42,826 nt of DNA from a virus. The notes beneath the pieces are model-generated. The model saw nothing but the letters and a program-made list of their open reading frames with translations. It was not told where the DNA came from and did not search any database. This document shows, piece after piece, positions 1 to 8,246 of this stretch. The stretch spans positions 1 through 42,826 of the IMG/VR virus record IMGVR_UViG_3300000956_000044; one strand, 5' to 3'. The translations under genes and the position numbers were made by a program. Numbering within the stretch: position 1 is the first letter of the stretch; every line of letters starts with the position of its first letter.

Positions 1-50
1 GAAAACGCTCCGAGGACCGGAGTTGGTCAAATAAACCACGATTGGGAAAC
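1..50. repeat. terminal overlap copy 1 (circular closure)
   Basis: These 50 bases are identical to the last 50 bases of the window (42777-42826). The overlap lies inside a gene that is in frame on both sides, so the sequence is best read as a circular or circularly permuted genome opened at an arbitrary point. A repeat this short and sitting inside a coding region looks like an assembly overlap, not a phage direct terminal repeat. Confidence 0.93.
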
Positions 51-111
51 AGAGAACAAATTGCTCAAAGAAATCTCAGACACCTACAAATTCGACATAG
101 GTGTTCTGTGA
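1..111 (+). CDS. GT29/sialyltransferase-like glycosyltransferase, C-terminal part (gene continues from 42318)
   Basis: This is the 3' end of the gene that starts at 42318; joined through the 50-base overlap it gives a 189-residue protein ending at TGA 109-111. The segment here carries about the last 36 residues, after the GT29-type motif S-like block. The next gene starts with GTG at 108, overlapping this stop codon (GTGA), which indicates translational coupling. See the entry at 42318 for function and motifs. The open frame across the junction is itself evidence that the contig closes into a circle. Confidence 0.85.
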   Translation, partial: ENAPRTGVGQINHDWETENKLLKEISDTYKFDIGVL

Positions 112-536
112 AGCCTGACGGAGAAACACGAGTAGGACCGTACCTTGTTCAAGTTGTGAACGCCAAGTTCCCAACTATCGTTAGTTTCAAAGGCGGGGCC
201 AAGGGAATTCGTGAGCGTGGTGACTTTGCTTTTTGGACTACCGTTCTTAAAAAGCGACGCGGACCAAAGAAAGGAAATCGTATTTGGGGGAGGGCGAGAC
301 TAATACTTCCGCCAGGTGATCGCGTAGACCGCATGAAAAAGGAAATGCTTTACGCGAGCGACAAGAACGACCGTAAAATCTACCGTTTGTGGTGGACGAA
401 AGTTATAGAGAAGGGGAAGAATATTAAATATATTCGCCCTTCATCATTGCCAGAGGTTAAGAAGTGGATGCGCAGCCACCAATCTGACGCTCGTTATATT
501 TTCCGCATCATCGTCGGCGGGAAAATCGTTAAATGA
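108..536 (+). CDS. hypothetical basic protein in sugar module
   Basis: I chose GTG at 108, which overlaps the TGA of the upstream glycosyltransferase; an ATG at 42 in the same frame would bury this gene deep in its neighbour. The 142-residue product is rich in Lys and Arg, has no signal peptide or obvious membrane segment, and I do not recognise a family. It contains a basic stretch near residues 50-60 (KKRRGPKKGNR) and aromatic-rich segments (FAFWTTV, YRLWWTKV). Its stop overlaps the ATG of the next gene at 533. Coupling on both sides within a run of sugar genes suggests a role in that module, but no function can be assigned. Confidence 0.7.
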   Translation: MKPDGETRVGPYLVQVVNAKFPTIVSFKGGAKGIRERGDFAFWTTVLKKRRGPKKGNRIWGRARLILPPGDRVDRMKKEMLYASDKNDRKIYRLWWTKVIEKGKNIKYIRPSSLPEVKKWMRSHQSDARYIFRIIVGGKIVK

Positions 537-1288
537 TTGCCGTAACCACCTTCTCTCCTAAAGGCTACGAGATTTACGGCAGGAAGTTACTCGAAAGTCT
601 GATTGAAAACTGGCCGGGCAAAGTCAATTGCTACGTTGATGAAATACCAGACTTAGAACACGAGAAGATCACATACAAACTTCTTAAAAACGTTCACGGT
701 CACGACCAGTTTATTAAATATTGCAGTCAGAATCCTATCTTCAGCGGCAAGGTAGACGGCGGTTACTCCTATACCTTCGATGCTGTTAAGTTCTGTCACA
801 AAGCCTTTGCTCAGTTTGATTCTCTAAGACATAACAAAGGGAAAATATTCTGGATCGACGGGGATTGTGTTTTAACCAAACCCGTCACGGAAGAGTTTAT
901 GTCTTCGGTATTTAACGGCGCGACACTTGCTATCTTAAGCCGTCCCGGTTTTTACACTGAATCTGGGTTTATAGGTTTTGACACAGAGGGAGAGAAGTTC
1001 AAAGAGTTTCTAGATTGGTACGTGAAAATCTACCAGAAAGGTCTCCTCTTCACCCTTCCAGGGTGGCACGACTGCTACGCAGTAGACCACGCGATCAATC
1101 AGTCAGAAGCTCCATACCGTGATTTGGTAGGAAACTGGAAATTCGGAGACAAGCTAGAGGTTTTGGAAAACACCGTTCTCGGTGAATACTTGATTCACAA
1201 CAAAGGCGGAAAGAAATTTGCGAATAGCGGAACACGAGCTGAAAGCGGAAACTCACACCGACCCTTATCCGTGGCACCGACTCACTGA
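533..1288 (+). CDS. glycosyltransferase, GT-A fold with DxD motif (GT8-like)
   Basis: The 251-residue protein looks like a cytoplasmic GT-A transferase that moves sugar from a nucleotide donor. It starts MIAVTTFSPKGYEIYG, typical of the first beta strand of such enzymes, and has a DxD-type metal and nucleotide-binding motif (WIDGDCVL, about residues 107-114). Histidines near the C-terminus (GWHDCYAVDHAI, LIHNKGGKKF) fit the GT8 pattern. Donor and acceptor cannot be inferred. ATG at 533 overlaps the upstream stop, and its 3' end overlaps the oxygenase gene by about 70 bases, so its last residues are encoded in a two-frame region. The family is clear at fold level, the GT number less so. Confidence 0.8.
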   Translation: MIAVTTFSPKGYEIYGRKLLESLIENWPGKVNCYVDEIPDLEHEKITYKLLKNVHGHDQFIKYCSQNPIFSGKVDGGYSYTFDAVKFCHKAFAQFDSLRHNKGKIFWIDGDCVLTKPVTEEFMSSVFNGATLAILSRPGFYTESGFIGFDTEGEKFKEFLDWYVKIYQKGLLFTLPGWHDCYAVDHAINQSEAPYRDLVGNWKFGDKLEVLENTVLGEYLIHNKGGKKFANSGTRAESGNSHRPLSVAPTH

Positions 1289-1754
1289 TTGTTTCCCTGA
1301 TTACGAAGTTCTCTTAAAGAACTTACCTAAAGACGAAGAATACAAAACCTATCCTCTCTATCCCAATAGGACAATTTACCGTCCGATAGATGGGTTTTGG
1401 TCTGACTTAGAACGTCAGTTCTCTGAGATATTCGGAAACATACGGTTTCAGCTTTGCAGAGACTTTCCTGGGTACTCCATCGGTCCGCATACCGACGGAG
1501 GACGAGATAAGGAAGCCTATTTATTTTATCTCGCTAAAGACGATTCCAAACCGCATTTGGGAACGTCTATCTATAAGCGAGATGGATTTACCTGCGACGG
1601 TTCAAAACACCACTCAAGAGACGGTTTCGAGTTGGTAAAGACAGTCCCTTATCTTCCGAACACCGGTTTTAGGTTTTGGCGAACTAACAATTCTTTCCAC
1701 GGAGTCGAACCTACAGACTCCGTTCGCGATGTTCTTCAGATAAATATTTACTAA
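1218..1754 (+). CDS. 2-oxoglutarate/Fe(II)-dependent oxygenase
   Basis: This 178-residue protein has the double-stranded beta-helix signature of 2OG-Fe(II) oxygenases: the iron ligands H91 and D93 in GPHTDGG and H161 in NSFHGVEP, and R170 in SVRDVLQ as the likely 2OG carboxylate binder. It should hydroxylate a substrate using O2 and 2OG. The start is TTG at 1218 with a purine-rich GGCGGAAAG just upstream, which overlaps the preceding glycosyltransferase by 71 bases; a later start would remove little of the conserved core. Sitting among sugar genes, it may hydroxylate a sugar, lipid or protein side chain. Such enzymes are known in marine phages, usually with unknown substrate. Confidence 0.85.
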   Translation: MRIAEHELKAETHTDPYPWHRLTDCFPDYEVLLKNLPKDEEYKTYPLYPNRTIYRPIDGFWSDLERQFSEIFGNIRFQLCRDFPGYSIGPHTDGGRDKEAYLFYLAKDDSKPHLGTSIYKRDGFTCDGSKHHSRDGFELVKTVPYLPNTGFRFWRTNNSFHGVEPTDSVRDVLQINIY

Positions 1755-1769
1755 CACCGACGAGGGTTA

Positions 1770-2513
1770 ATGAGAGCGTTAATAACTGGCCTAAACGGTC
1801 AGGATGGATTCTATTTGTCCGAGTTTTTGAAATCGAAAGGCTATGAGGTATTCGGTTTCGATAAATTCGAATACATGCCGGAAGGACTGTTCGATGAGGT
1901 TTATAACCTCGCCGGTGTTACCGACAGCGAGTACACGTTTGAGAACTGTATTGAGACTTTCAAAGTAAACACGCTTATCGCTATCGAGATGTTGGAATTA
2001 GCGAGAAAGACCGGAGCCAAGATTTTCCAAGCCTCAAGCTCTATGCAGTCAGGTCTTACGCCTTACGGTATTTCAAAGCTCGCGGCGCATAAATTGACCA
2101 AGATGTACCGTGAAGTTCATGGTGTCTATGCAGTTTCAGGCATTTTGCACAACCATGTTAGTCCACGTTCCAAACGAACTGTCGTTAACAAAATTTGCGA
2201 CCACGCCAAACGTGGGGAACCGGTTCAGTTAGGAAACGTACTCTCTGAGAGAGACTGGACGCACGCGAAAGACGTTGTAAAGGCGATGTGGTTAACGTTG
2301 CAACAACCTCATCCTGATGATTACGAAATCTGTTCAGGCGTTACACATTCTGTATTAGATGTTGCAAACATGGCGGGGGCAGAAGTTATTCATAGCAAGT
2401 CGTGCTTAAAGAGGGCGGATCAAAACCATCTAAGCGGAGACCCGTCGAAAATTAAGTCTCTCGGATGGAAACCAGAATACTCCTTAGAAGAAATCATTAA
2501 GGAGATGATGTGA
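1770..2513 (+). CDS. shortened GDP-mannose 4,6-dehydratase-like extended SDR
   Basis: The 247-residue protein is clearly related to GDP-mannose 4,6-dehydratase (Gmd): nucleotide-binding GLNGQDG (7-13), the Tyr/Lys pair of PYGISK (Y99, K103), SGILHNHVSPRS (about 128-139) and the late block ERDWTHAKDVVKAMW. It is about 100 residues shorter than usual Gmd (about 345-370), with deletions in the Arg-rich cofactor/tetramer loop and between the catalytic Ser/Thr and Tyr. Where Gmd has the catalytic Glu (S-E-L-Y-G) this protein reads SSSMQSG, so that Glu is missing. Either it is a minimal dehydratase with altered chemistry, or it is a reductase/epimerase acting on a GDP-keto sugar. Its stop overlaps the GTG of the PLP enzyme gene. 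Confidence 0.85.
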   Translation: MRALITGLNGQDGFYLSEFLKSKGYEVFGFDKFEYMPEGLFDEVYNLAGVTDSEYTFENCIETFKVNTLIAIEMLELARKTGAKIFQASSSMQSGLTPYGISKLAAHKLTKMYREVHGVYAVSGILHNHVSPRSKRTVVNKICDHAKRGEPVQLGNVLSERDWTHAKDVVKAMWLTLQQPHPDDYEICSGVTHSVLDVANMAGAEVIHSKSCLKRADQNHLSGDPSKIKSLGWKPEYSLEEIIKEMM

Positions 2514-3586
2514 GTTTCCCGACCGCTATATCTACGTGGGGAGATGAAGAGATATCAGTAATCCATCGTGTTGTTCAGTCTGGGAACATCACGATGGGGG
2601 CAAAGACATCGGAATTTGAAAAACGTTACGCGGATTACATAGGCACTAGGTATTGCGTAGCAGTGAATTCAGGTTCTTCGGCGAACCTATTGATGGTCGC
2701 CGCCTGGACGTTGAGGTACGGGAAAGGAACGGTAGTTGTTCCTTCTATCGGTTGGGCTACGTCTTATAGTCCTTTTCAACAATACGGTTGGAAGCTTAAG
2801 TTTGTAGACATAGACGTAAAGACGCTTAACTACAACATAGATAAGTTATGGGCAGCATCGGTTGGCGCTGATTTAATCCTTGCCATAAATCTTCTTGGAA
2901 ATCCTAACCAGTTTTCAAGATTTCCAGATGTTCCTTACCTTGAAGATAACTGCGAATCCATGGGGGCGGGATTCGACGGACTTAAGTGTGGATCGTTCGG
3001 TGTAATGTCTAGCCATTCAACCTACTTCGCACATCATATGTGCACGATGGAAGGGGGAATGATTACCACAGACGATGAGTATTTCTACCACATGCTTTTA
3101 AGTCTAAGGTCTCATGGTTGGACTAGGCATTTGCCTGAAGACAATTTGTTAAACGCCAAGGTAGATAAGTTCTCTTTTATTTACCCTGGGTACAACGTAA
3201 GACCCACCGACATGCAGTGTGCTATCGGGATCGAGCAGTTAAGAAAACTCCCTGGGTTTGTAAAGCAAAGACACGAAAACCAGGAAAGATTTAGAGACTA
3301 CTGTGTAAAAAGAAACTGGGGATGTCAGGTAGAACCTATCGGTGGTTATTCCTCTTCCTTTGGATGCGCTTTGTTCACTCCCGATGTAGAGGATGTGAAA
3401 AAGGACTTCGAGAGAAAAGGAATAGACTTCCGACCGATCATGAGCGGGAACTTTACCAAGTCTCCCTCAATTAAATACTACGATTACGAAATTCACGACC
3501 GTTTAAGTAGTACGGATTGGGTCGAGAAGCATGGAATTTTCGTAGGCAATCATCACACGAAAGTCGATTGGTCGATCCTTGATTAG
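2510..3586 (+). CDS. PLP-dependent sugar 3-dehydratase, ColD/RfbH-like (DegT/DnrJ/EryC1 fold)
   Basis: The 358-residue protein belongs to the DegT/DnrJ/EryC1/StrS fold-type-I PLP family: NSGSSAN (53-59) for phosphate binding and LEDNCESMGA (144-153) for the cofactor ring. At the position of the Schiff-base lysine it has histidines (TYFAHHMCTMEGG, H175/H176). In this family a His there marks ColD and RfbH, which remove the 3-hydroxyl of a 4-keto-6-deoxy sugar nucleotide instead of transaminating. Next to a Gmd-like gene, the likely substrate is GDP-4-keto-6-deoxymannose, giving a 3,6-dideoxyhexose precursor (inference). GTG 2510 overlaps the upstream TGA and follows AAGGAG. ColD is about 390 residues, so the length is close to normal. 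Confidence 0.85.
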   Translation: MSFPTAISTWGDEEISVIHRVVQSGNITMGAKTSEFEKRYADYIGTRYCVAVNSGSSANLLMVAAWTLRYGKGTVVVPSIGWATSYSPFQQYGWKLKFVDIDVKTLNYNIDKLWAASVGADLILAINLLGNPNQFSRFPDVPYLEDNCESMGAGFDGLKCGSFGVMSSHSTYFAHHMCTMEGGMITTDDEYFYHMLLSLRSHGWTRHLPEDNLLNAKVDKFSFIYPGYNVRPTDMQCAIGIEQLRKLPGFVKQRHENQERFRDYCVKRNWGCQVEPIGGYSSSFGCALFTPDVEDVKKDFERKGIDFRPIMSGNFTKSPSIKYYDYEIHDRLSSTDWVEKHGIFVGNHHTKVDWSILD

Positions 3587-4226
3587 CTTACTTTGCCCTA
3601 CTAGAGGAAGGCCGGATTTATTTTCAAGGATGGTTCAGTCTGCAAACGACACGGCGGATGGTTTCTTTGAAGTCTTGGCCTATGTAGATGAAGACGACAA
3701 ATACAAACATAAATACCCAGACTGGGTAAAGATCGGAAAACCTATTCCGTTAGCTCCGGCGTATCAGTATCTATACGAGCTGTCGAGTTACGACATCATC
3801 ATGATGTGCGCGGATGATGTTGTTTTTAAAACTCCTGGATGGGACACGAAAGTTAAAGAACTGATGCCGAAAGACGGTATCGGTTTGGTGTCTTACGACG
3901 ACTTGGGAAGACCTAGAAAAGAGGACGGTCATCCTTTCGTCGGAAGAAAGTTCGTCGAGTCCGTAGGTTATTTCTGTTATCCAAAATTGAAACATTCCTG
4001 TATCGACAATTGGTACGTCGATATCGCTAAAGACGTAGGAAGGTATTTCTACGCAGACATAGTAATCGAACACCTTCACCCTAAGTACAAAAAGGGCGAG
4101 TGGGACAATACCTACGAGCTTAATTCCAAAACAATAAAGAAAGAGGACGGTGATATTTACTTAGGAGAGGAAGGAAAGTCTGAGATAAGGAAGGCTGTTG
4201 ATCGCGTAAGGATGTCGTTAACGTGA
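3579..4226 (+). CDS. glycosyltransferase, GT2-like
   Basis: The 215-residue protein starts MISLLCPTRGRPDLFSRMVQS, the typical first strand and helix of GT-A family 2 transferases, and carries an acidic motif MMCADDVVF (about 75-83) at the position of the DxD. It lacks membrane segments and is probably cytoplasmic. The start is TTG at 3579, overlapping the end of the dehydratase gene by 8 bases; the reading frame has no better start before the conserved first strand. The last codons overlap the GTG of the next gene (4223). It probably attaches one sugar of a glycan made by this module; donor and acceptor are unknown. Confidence 0.75.
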   Translation: MISLLCPTRGRPDLFSRMVQSANDTADGFFEVLAYVDEDDKYKHKYPDWVKIGKPIPLAPAYQYLYELSSYDIIMMCADDVVFKTPGWDTKVKELMPKDGIGLVSYDDLGRPRKEDGHPFVGRKFVESVGYFCYPKLKHSCIDNWYVDIAKDVGRYFYADIVIEHLHPKYKKGEWDNTYELNSKTIKKEDGDIYLGEEGKSEIRKAVDRVRMSLT

Positions 4227-4900
4227 TTAGGTGGGCGATTGGTTATGATCCGGTTGAATCGGGTACGTTCTACACTTTGGCGCATTCTTTACACCGTCGA
4301 AGCTCGATGCCTATCTCGATTACTCCCGTTGATTTACAGAATCTCCAAGGGATTCTAACGAGAGAAAGACATCCTCTACAAAGTAATGAATTCTCTTTTT
4401 CTAGGTTTCTAGTGCCTTGGATGATGAACTACCAAGGTTGGGCGGTATTTTCAGACTGCGACATGATCGTTAGAGATGACCCTGCGAAACTTTGGGCGAG
4501 AAGAGACGATAACTACGCGGTCATGGTGGTTCACCATAACCATCAGCCAAAAGAAGAAGTGAAATACCTCGGAAACGTACAAACCAAGTACGAACGTAAA
4601 AATTGGTCATCTGTTGTGTTGTGGAACTGCGGACATCCTGAAGTAAGGAAACTAACCCCAGAGTATGTAAACAGTGCTGAAGGTCTCGAATTACATCAAT
4701 TTCGATGGCTGGACGATTCTGTTATTGGGTATCTGCCTTCTCATTGGAATCACCTTGTGGGTCATGATGCTTATTCTCATGACGCTAAGCTGGTTCACTA
4801 CACGATTGGCGGGCCTTATTTCGAGGATTATAAAAACTGCGACTTTCATCAAGACTGGTTTAAAGAAAATAACCAGATGAATTACATAAAGTCGAAGTAA
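4223..4900 (+). CDS. glycosyltransferase, GT-A with DxD
   Basis: The 225-residue protein has the layout of a soluble GT-A glycosyltransferase: a first strand IRWAIGYDP, the arrangement FSRFLVPWMMNYQGWAVFSDCDMIV with DCD at about 78-80, and a C-terminal HYTIGGPYFEDY block seen in phage and capsule transferases. GTG 4223 overlaps the previous stop as GTGA, and the stop TAA overlaps the ATG of the large terminase (TAATG at 4898-4902). The last sugar gene and the terminase gene are therefore translationally coupled, which shows that the module is expressed with the packaging genes. Confidence 0.75.
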   Translation: MIRWAIGYDPVESGTFYTLAHSLHRRSSMPISITPVDLQNLQGILTRERHPLQSNEFSFSRFLVPWMMNYQGWAVFSDCDMIVRDDPAKLWARRDDNYAVMVVHHNHQPKEEVKYLGNVQTKYERKNWSSVVLWNCGHPEVRKLTPEYVNSAEGLELHQFRWLDDSVIGYLPSHWNHLVGHDAYSHDAKLVHYTIGGPYFEDYKNCDFHQDWFKENNQMNYIKSK

Positions 4901-6327
4901 TGGAAGCCGTAGAAATAATCCAACAACTAGAAGAATACAAACAGACTCACAAGCTCGAATATTACAAGCCTTACGACTTTCAAAAGAAGTTTCATAACGC
5001 CGTAGGGTTTGGAACAGATAGACCGGCGCGCCAAAAGGCGCTGATGGCAGCGAATCAGATCGGTAAGACTTTCTGTGGAGCGATGGAGGTATCAGTTCAT
5101 CTAACCGGCAAGTATCCGAAGTGGTGGACCGGAACTAGATTTAGCTACCCGAACGAATTCGTTATTGCTTCTACGACTAACGAAATGACCCGTGATAGGT
5201 GCCAAAAAGACCTGTTTGGCGACCCTGAGATTGAAAAAGCATTAGGTACTGGCGCGGTTCCGAAAGAAGACATCGGAACCACCACCAGGAAGCCAGGAGT
5301 CCCAAATGCATACGACTCCGTTCTCGTAAAGCACGTCTCTGGCGGTTGGTCTAAGGCTGTTTTTAGGGCCTACGAGCAAGGCCCGAAGAAGTTCATGGGG
5401 ACTAGATTAACCGGCGGTTATTGGGCCGATGAAGAGCCTCCACCGGATGTTAACTCACAACTACTTCGCGGAATCATCGCTACTAGCGGGATAGGAATCC
5501 TGACTTTCACTCCCGAAGAAGGGATGACCGAAGTTGTAGCGGGCCTTATAAACGATATCCAAGTAGGTCAGGCTCTAGTAAGAGCCGCTTGGGACGACGC
5601 TCCGCATATGACGCCTCAGAAGAGAGAAGAGGCGTTAGCAAGGTTCCCGCCTCATGAAAGAGAGATGAGGTCTAAGGGCGAGCCTTTGATGGGTTCCGGT
5701 CGAGTCTTTGACGTTCACGAAGACTTGATAAAGGTCGATCCTTTCGAGATTCCTCAACATTTCGCCAGGATCAACGGAATAGATTTCGGATGGGACCATC
5801 CTGCTGCAACGGCGTTTTTAGCGGTCGATAGAGATAAAGACTGTGTTTACGTCTACGACGGATGGAGAGAGAAAAGAACTCTCATTCCGGTTCACTCTCA
5901 GGCTTCAAAGTCTCACGGTAGCTGGATTCCATGTGCCTGGCCTCACGACGGCCTTGTTCATGACAAACAGTCAGGAAAACAAATAGCAGACCTCTATCGA
6001 GATAACGGGGTGAATATGTGGCATACACAATTCACCAATCCTCCTCCTCCTGGAATGGAAGAAGGCAAAGGAGGGAACGGTGTCGAGGCAGGTATTTTTG
6101 AAATGATGGAAATGATGCAAACGGGAAGATTCAAAGTCTTCTCGAACGTCAGATTTTGGTGGGAAGAAATGCGAATGTACCACCGGCAAAACGGAAAGAT
6201 CGTCCCGTTGATGGATGATTTTATCTCAGCGGTTAGAGTCGGGACCATGTTCAGAAGACATGCACAAACCAAAACTGTCCACCAACCTAAAGTCAGAACT
6301 CAAAGAGGGTTAAGTAATTGGAATTAG
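4900..6327 (+). CDS. terL: terminase large subunit
   Basis: The 475-residue packaging motor has an N-terminal ATPase with Walker A AANQIGKT (50-57) and Walker B-like GGYWADEEP (172-180), and a C-terminal RNase H-like nuclease beginning ARINGIDFGWDHP with the first catalytic Asp at about 294. It drives DNA into the procapsid and cuts the concatemer. Its small-subunit partner is not adjacent: terS lies at 39448, and the sugar module stands between them on the circle. The 3' end overlaps the portal gene by 10 bases. Confidence 0.95.
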   Translation: MEAVEIIQQLEEYKQTHKLEYYKPYDFQKKFHNAVGFGTDRPARQKALMAANQIGKTFCGAMEVSVHLTGKYPKWWTGTRFSYPNEFVIASTTNEMTRDRCQKDLFGDPEIEKALGTGAVPKEDIGTTTRKPGVPNAYDSVLVKHVSGGWSKAVFRAYEQGPKKFMGTRLTGGYWADEEPPPDVNSQLLRGIIATSGIGILTFTPEEGMTEVVAGLINDIQVGQALVRAAWDDAPHMTPQKREEALARFPPHEREMRSKGEPLMGSGRVFDVHEDLIKVDPFEIPQHFARINGIDFGWDHPAATAFLAVDRDKDCVYVYDGWREKRTLIPVHSQASKSHGSWIPCAWPHDGLVHDKQSGKQIADLYRDNGVNMWHTQFTNPPPPGMEEGKGGNGVEAGIFEMMEMMQTGRFKVFSNVRFWWEEMRMYHRQNGKIVPLMDDFISAVRVGTMFRRHAQTKTVHQPKVRTQRGLSNWN

Positions 6328-8246
6328 GTTACGACGTTAAAAAAAGACGTATCTCTGAAAAGGACTGGATGAAGGTCCAGGAATACGTCAAAAAAGAACA
6401 CGGAAAAAGAAAGACCGACTCGTTTCGTAAACACCACGAACTTATTTGGAAGGAAGTAGACCGTCAAGTCTACATGAAATCTCCTGAATATAGAAAAAAC
6501 GATCCAGATCATAAAAACGATTGGCATTCAGCAATAGAGCTAGGGGAACTCGCTAAAGTCTCGGAGATAGTCACCGCTGACGCGATGAGGTTAGTTTTCC
6601 CGGATAACCGTTCTTGGTTTGAGTCTCATATTGAATTGCCTCCTGTTCTAAACCCACAGACAGGAGAAATGAAGTCTCCCGACGAAAAACAACAGAAATT
6701 CATTGATGGCTCATTAAGGGCCTTCATGTCTCAGCAACATTTAGACTTCGGTCACCAGCAGAGAGTAGAGCTTTCAGTTAAAGAAGCATTACACCATGGC
6801 GGTTTTGTAGCTACAGCTAGAAATGAATCAGCGATGATGGTCCATGACGGTACAGGTATTCAAAGCATCTCCGCTCCCGTGTGGGTTCCGCATTCCATGT
6901 GGAACTGCTATCCCGATCCAAGTCCTTCTGTCATTGGAACCAACATGTTTTATACCGGTTCCATGATAGTGGTTGAGTATAAACCACGTCACAAATTGGA
7001 AGAGGAATGCAATAGCGGCGGTCTAGGGTGGATGCCTGCAAACCTAAAGAAGGTCTCAAAGAGAAACAACAAGAACAAAGATATCGAAACCGAAGACGTA
7101 GAATTAATAAATTACTTAGGTGACTGTGTAATAAAAAGAGAAGACGGGGATATTTATCTTCCTAACTCAAAAATCATATTGGCGAATGACACTATTGTTT
7201 TCTACGCCCCTAATGATCTTCCGTTTCCTCCGGTCATCTATAACGGTTATGAAAAACTAGACGTAAGAGACCCTTACTACGTAAGCCCTCTAATCAAATT
7301 GTCGCCGATGCACAAAGTAGCGACGACGATTCTTAACAAGTACATAGAGTGTATTTCTCTAAGCGTTGAGCCTCCCATGCTGTATGACGGAAATGACCCG
7401 TCTTTTGTACAGACTGGAGGACCTGTTTTTGCCCCCGGCTGGAAAGGCCCAACAAAGTCGATGGGGAACGTAAAACAACTTGAAACAGGCGACCCGAATG
7501 CGGCTTTACAAGGGTTTCAGTTAATCACCGAACAAATTAAGCAAGGCTCTACAGCGGATTCTATTCCTTCTGGAGGTGATAAGACCGCCAAGGAAATCAG
7601 AGCGCGAGAGATGCGAAGCGAAGTAAGGGTTGTGAACTTCGTTTCAAAACTTGAATTCTCTCTTAAGACCTTCTTGTACATGCAGCATGAAATAAACAAG
7701 AAGTACATGACCATGTATACCTTCTACAACCCGGAAATGGACGCTCCAGACTTCATGAGGATCACTCGTGAAGAACTGCCACCTACAGCCAGGTTCGACG
7801 TTATAGGTTCAAAGGGAATTTTAGGAGAAGAGGAAAGGTCGCAGAAAATGTCTCTCGTGGTCGCTTTTGCCTCTGGAAATCCTCTTTTTGCGCCTCTCTT
7901 AAAAAGAGTCGATGTACTTAAAGAAATGTTCCAAGACGCTGGACAGAAAAGCCCTGAGAGATTTATTAACGTTCCAGACGACGAGTTTCAACAGCTTGAA
8001 GACGACATTAGAGCTCAATACGAAGAGGCTATGAATCAAGCCAAATCTCAAATATTCGACTTGGAAAAGAAGCTAGCGATTTCTCAAGCAGTAAATGGCG
8101 CAAAGATAGAAGAGGCTCAAATAAAGTCTTCTATTCAAGCCGACTTGGCGCAATTCAAAGCTGAAATTCAAGCTCAACTCGATACATTGGAAACCGGTTT
8201 AAAAATTGCCGAGTCCAAAGCGAAGAATGTCCAAAGCGTACAGTGA
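6318..8246 (+). CDS. portal protein
   Basis: The 642-residue protein directly after terL has the size and composition of podovirus portal proteins. Visible features are an acidic/basic N-terminus, SVKEALHHGGFVATA in the crown/wing region, YVSPLIKLSPMHKVATTILN before the long central helix, and a C-terminal helical, Gln- and Glu-rich barrel-like segment (about 560-640). It forms the dodecameric ring through which DNA passes and to which the terminase docks. The start is TTG at 6318, 10 bases inside terL. The 3' end overlaps a small gene at 8227. The call rests on position, length and residual similarity, not on one diagnostic motif. Confidence 0.85.
   Translation: MELGYDVKKRRISEKDWMKVQEYVKKEHGKRKTDSFRKHHELIWKEVDRQVYMKSPEYRKNDPDHKNDWHSAIELGELAKVSEIVTADAMRLVFPDNRSWFESHIELPPVLNPQTGEMKSPDEKQQKFIDGSLRAFMSQQHLDFGHQQRVELSVKEALHHGGFVATARNESAMMVHDGTGIQSISAPVWVPHSMWNCYPDPSPSVIGTNMFYTGSMIVVEYKPRHKLEEECNSGGLGWMPANLKKVSKRNNKNKDIETEDVELINYLGDCVIKREDGDIYLPNSKIILANDTIVFYAPNDLPFPPVIYNGYEKLDVRDPYYVSPLIKLSPMHKVATTILNKYIECISLSVEPPMLYDGNDPSFVQTGGPVFAPGWKGPTKSMGNVKQLETGDPNAALQGFQLITEQIKQGSTADSIPSGGDKTAKEIRAREMRSEVRVVNFVSKLEFSLKTFLYMQHEINKKYMTMYTFYNPEMDAPDFMRITREELPPTARFDVIGSKGILGEEERSQKMSLVVAFASGNPLFAPLLKRVDVLKEMFQDAGQKSPERFINVPDDEFQQLEDDIRAQYEEAMNQAKSQIFDLEKKLAISQAVNGAKIEEAQIKSSIQADLAQFKAEIQAQLDTLETGLKIAESKAKNVQSVQ

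Noticed and set aside
1-50. A phage direct terminal repeat
   Set aside because: It is too short and lies inside an intact coding frame; an assembly overlap of a circular or circularly permuted genome explains it better.
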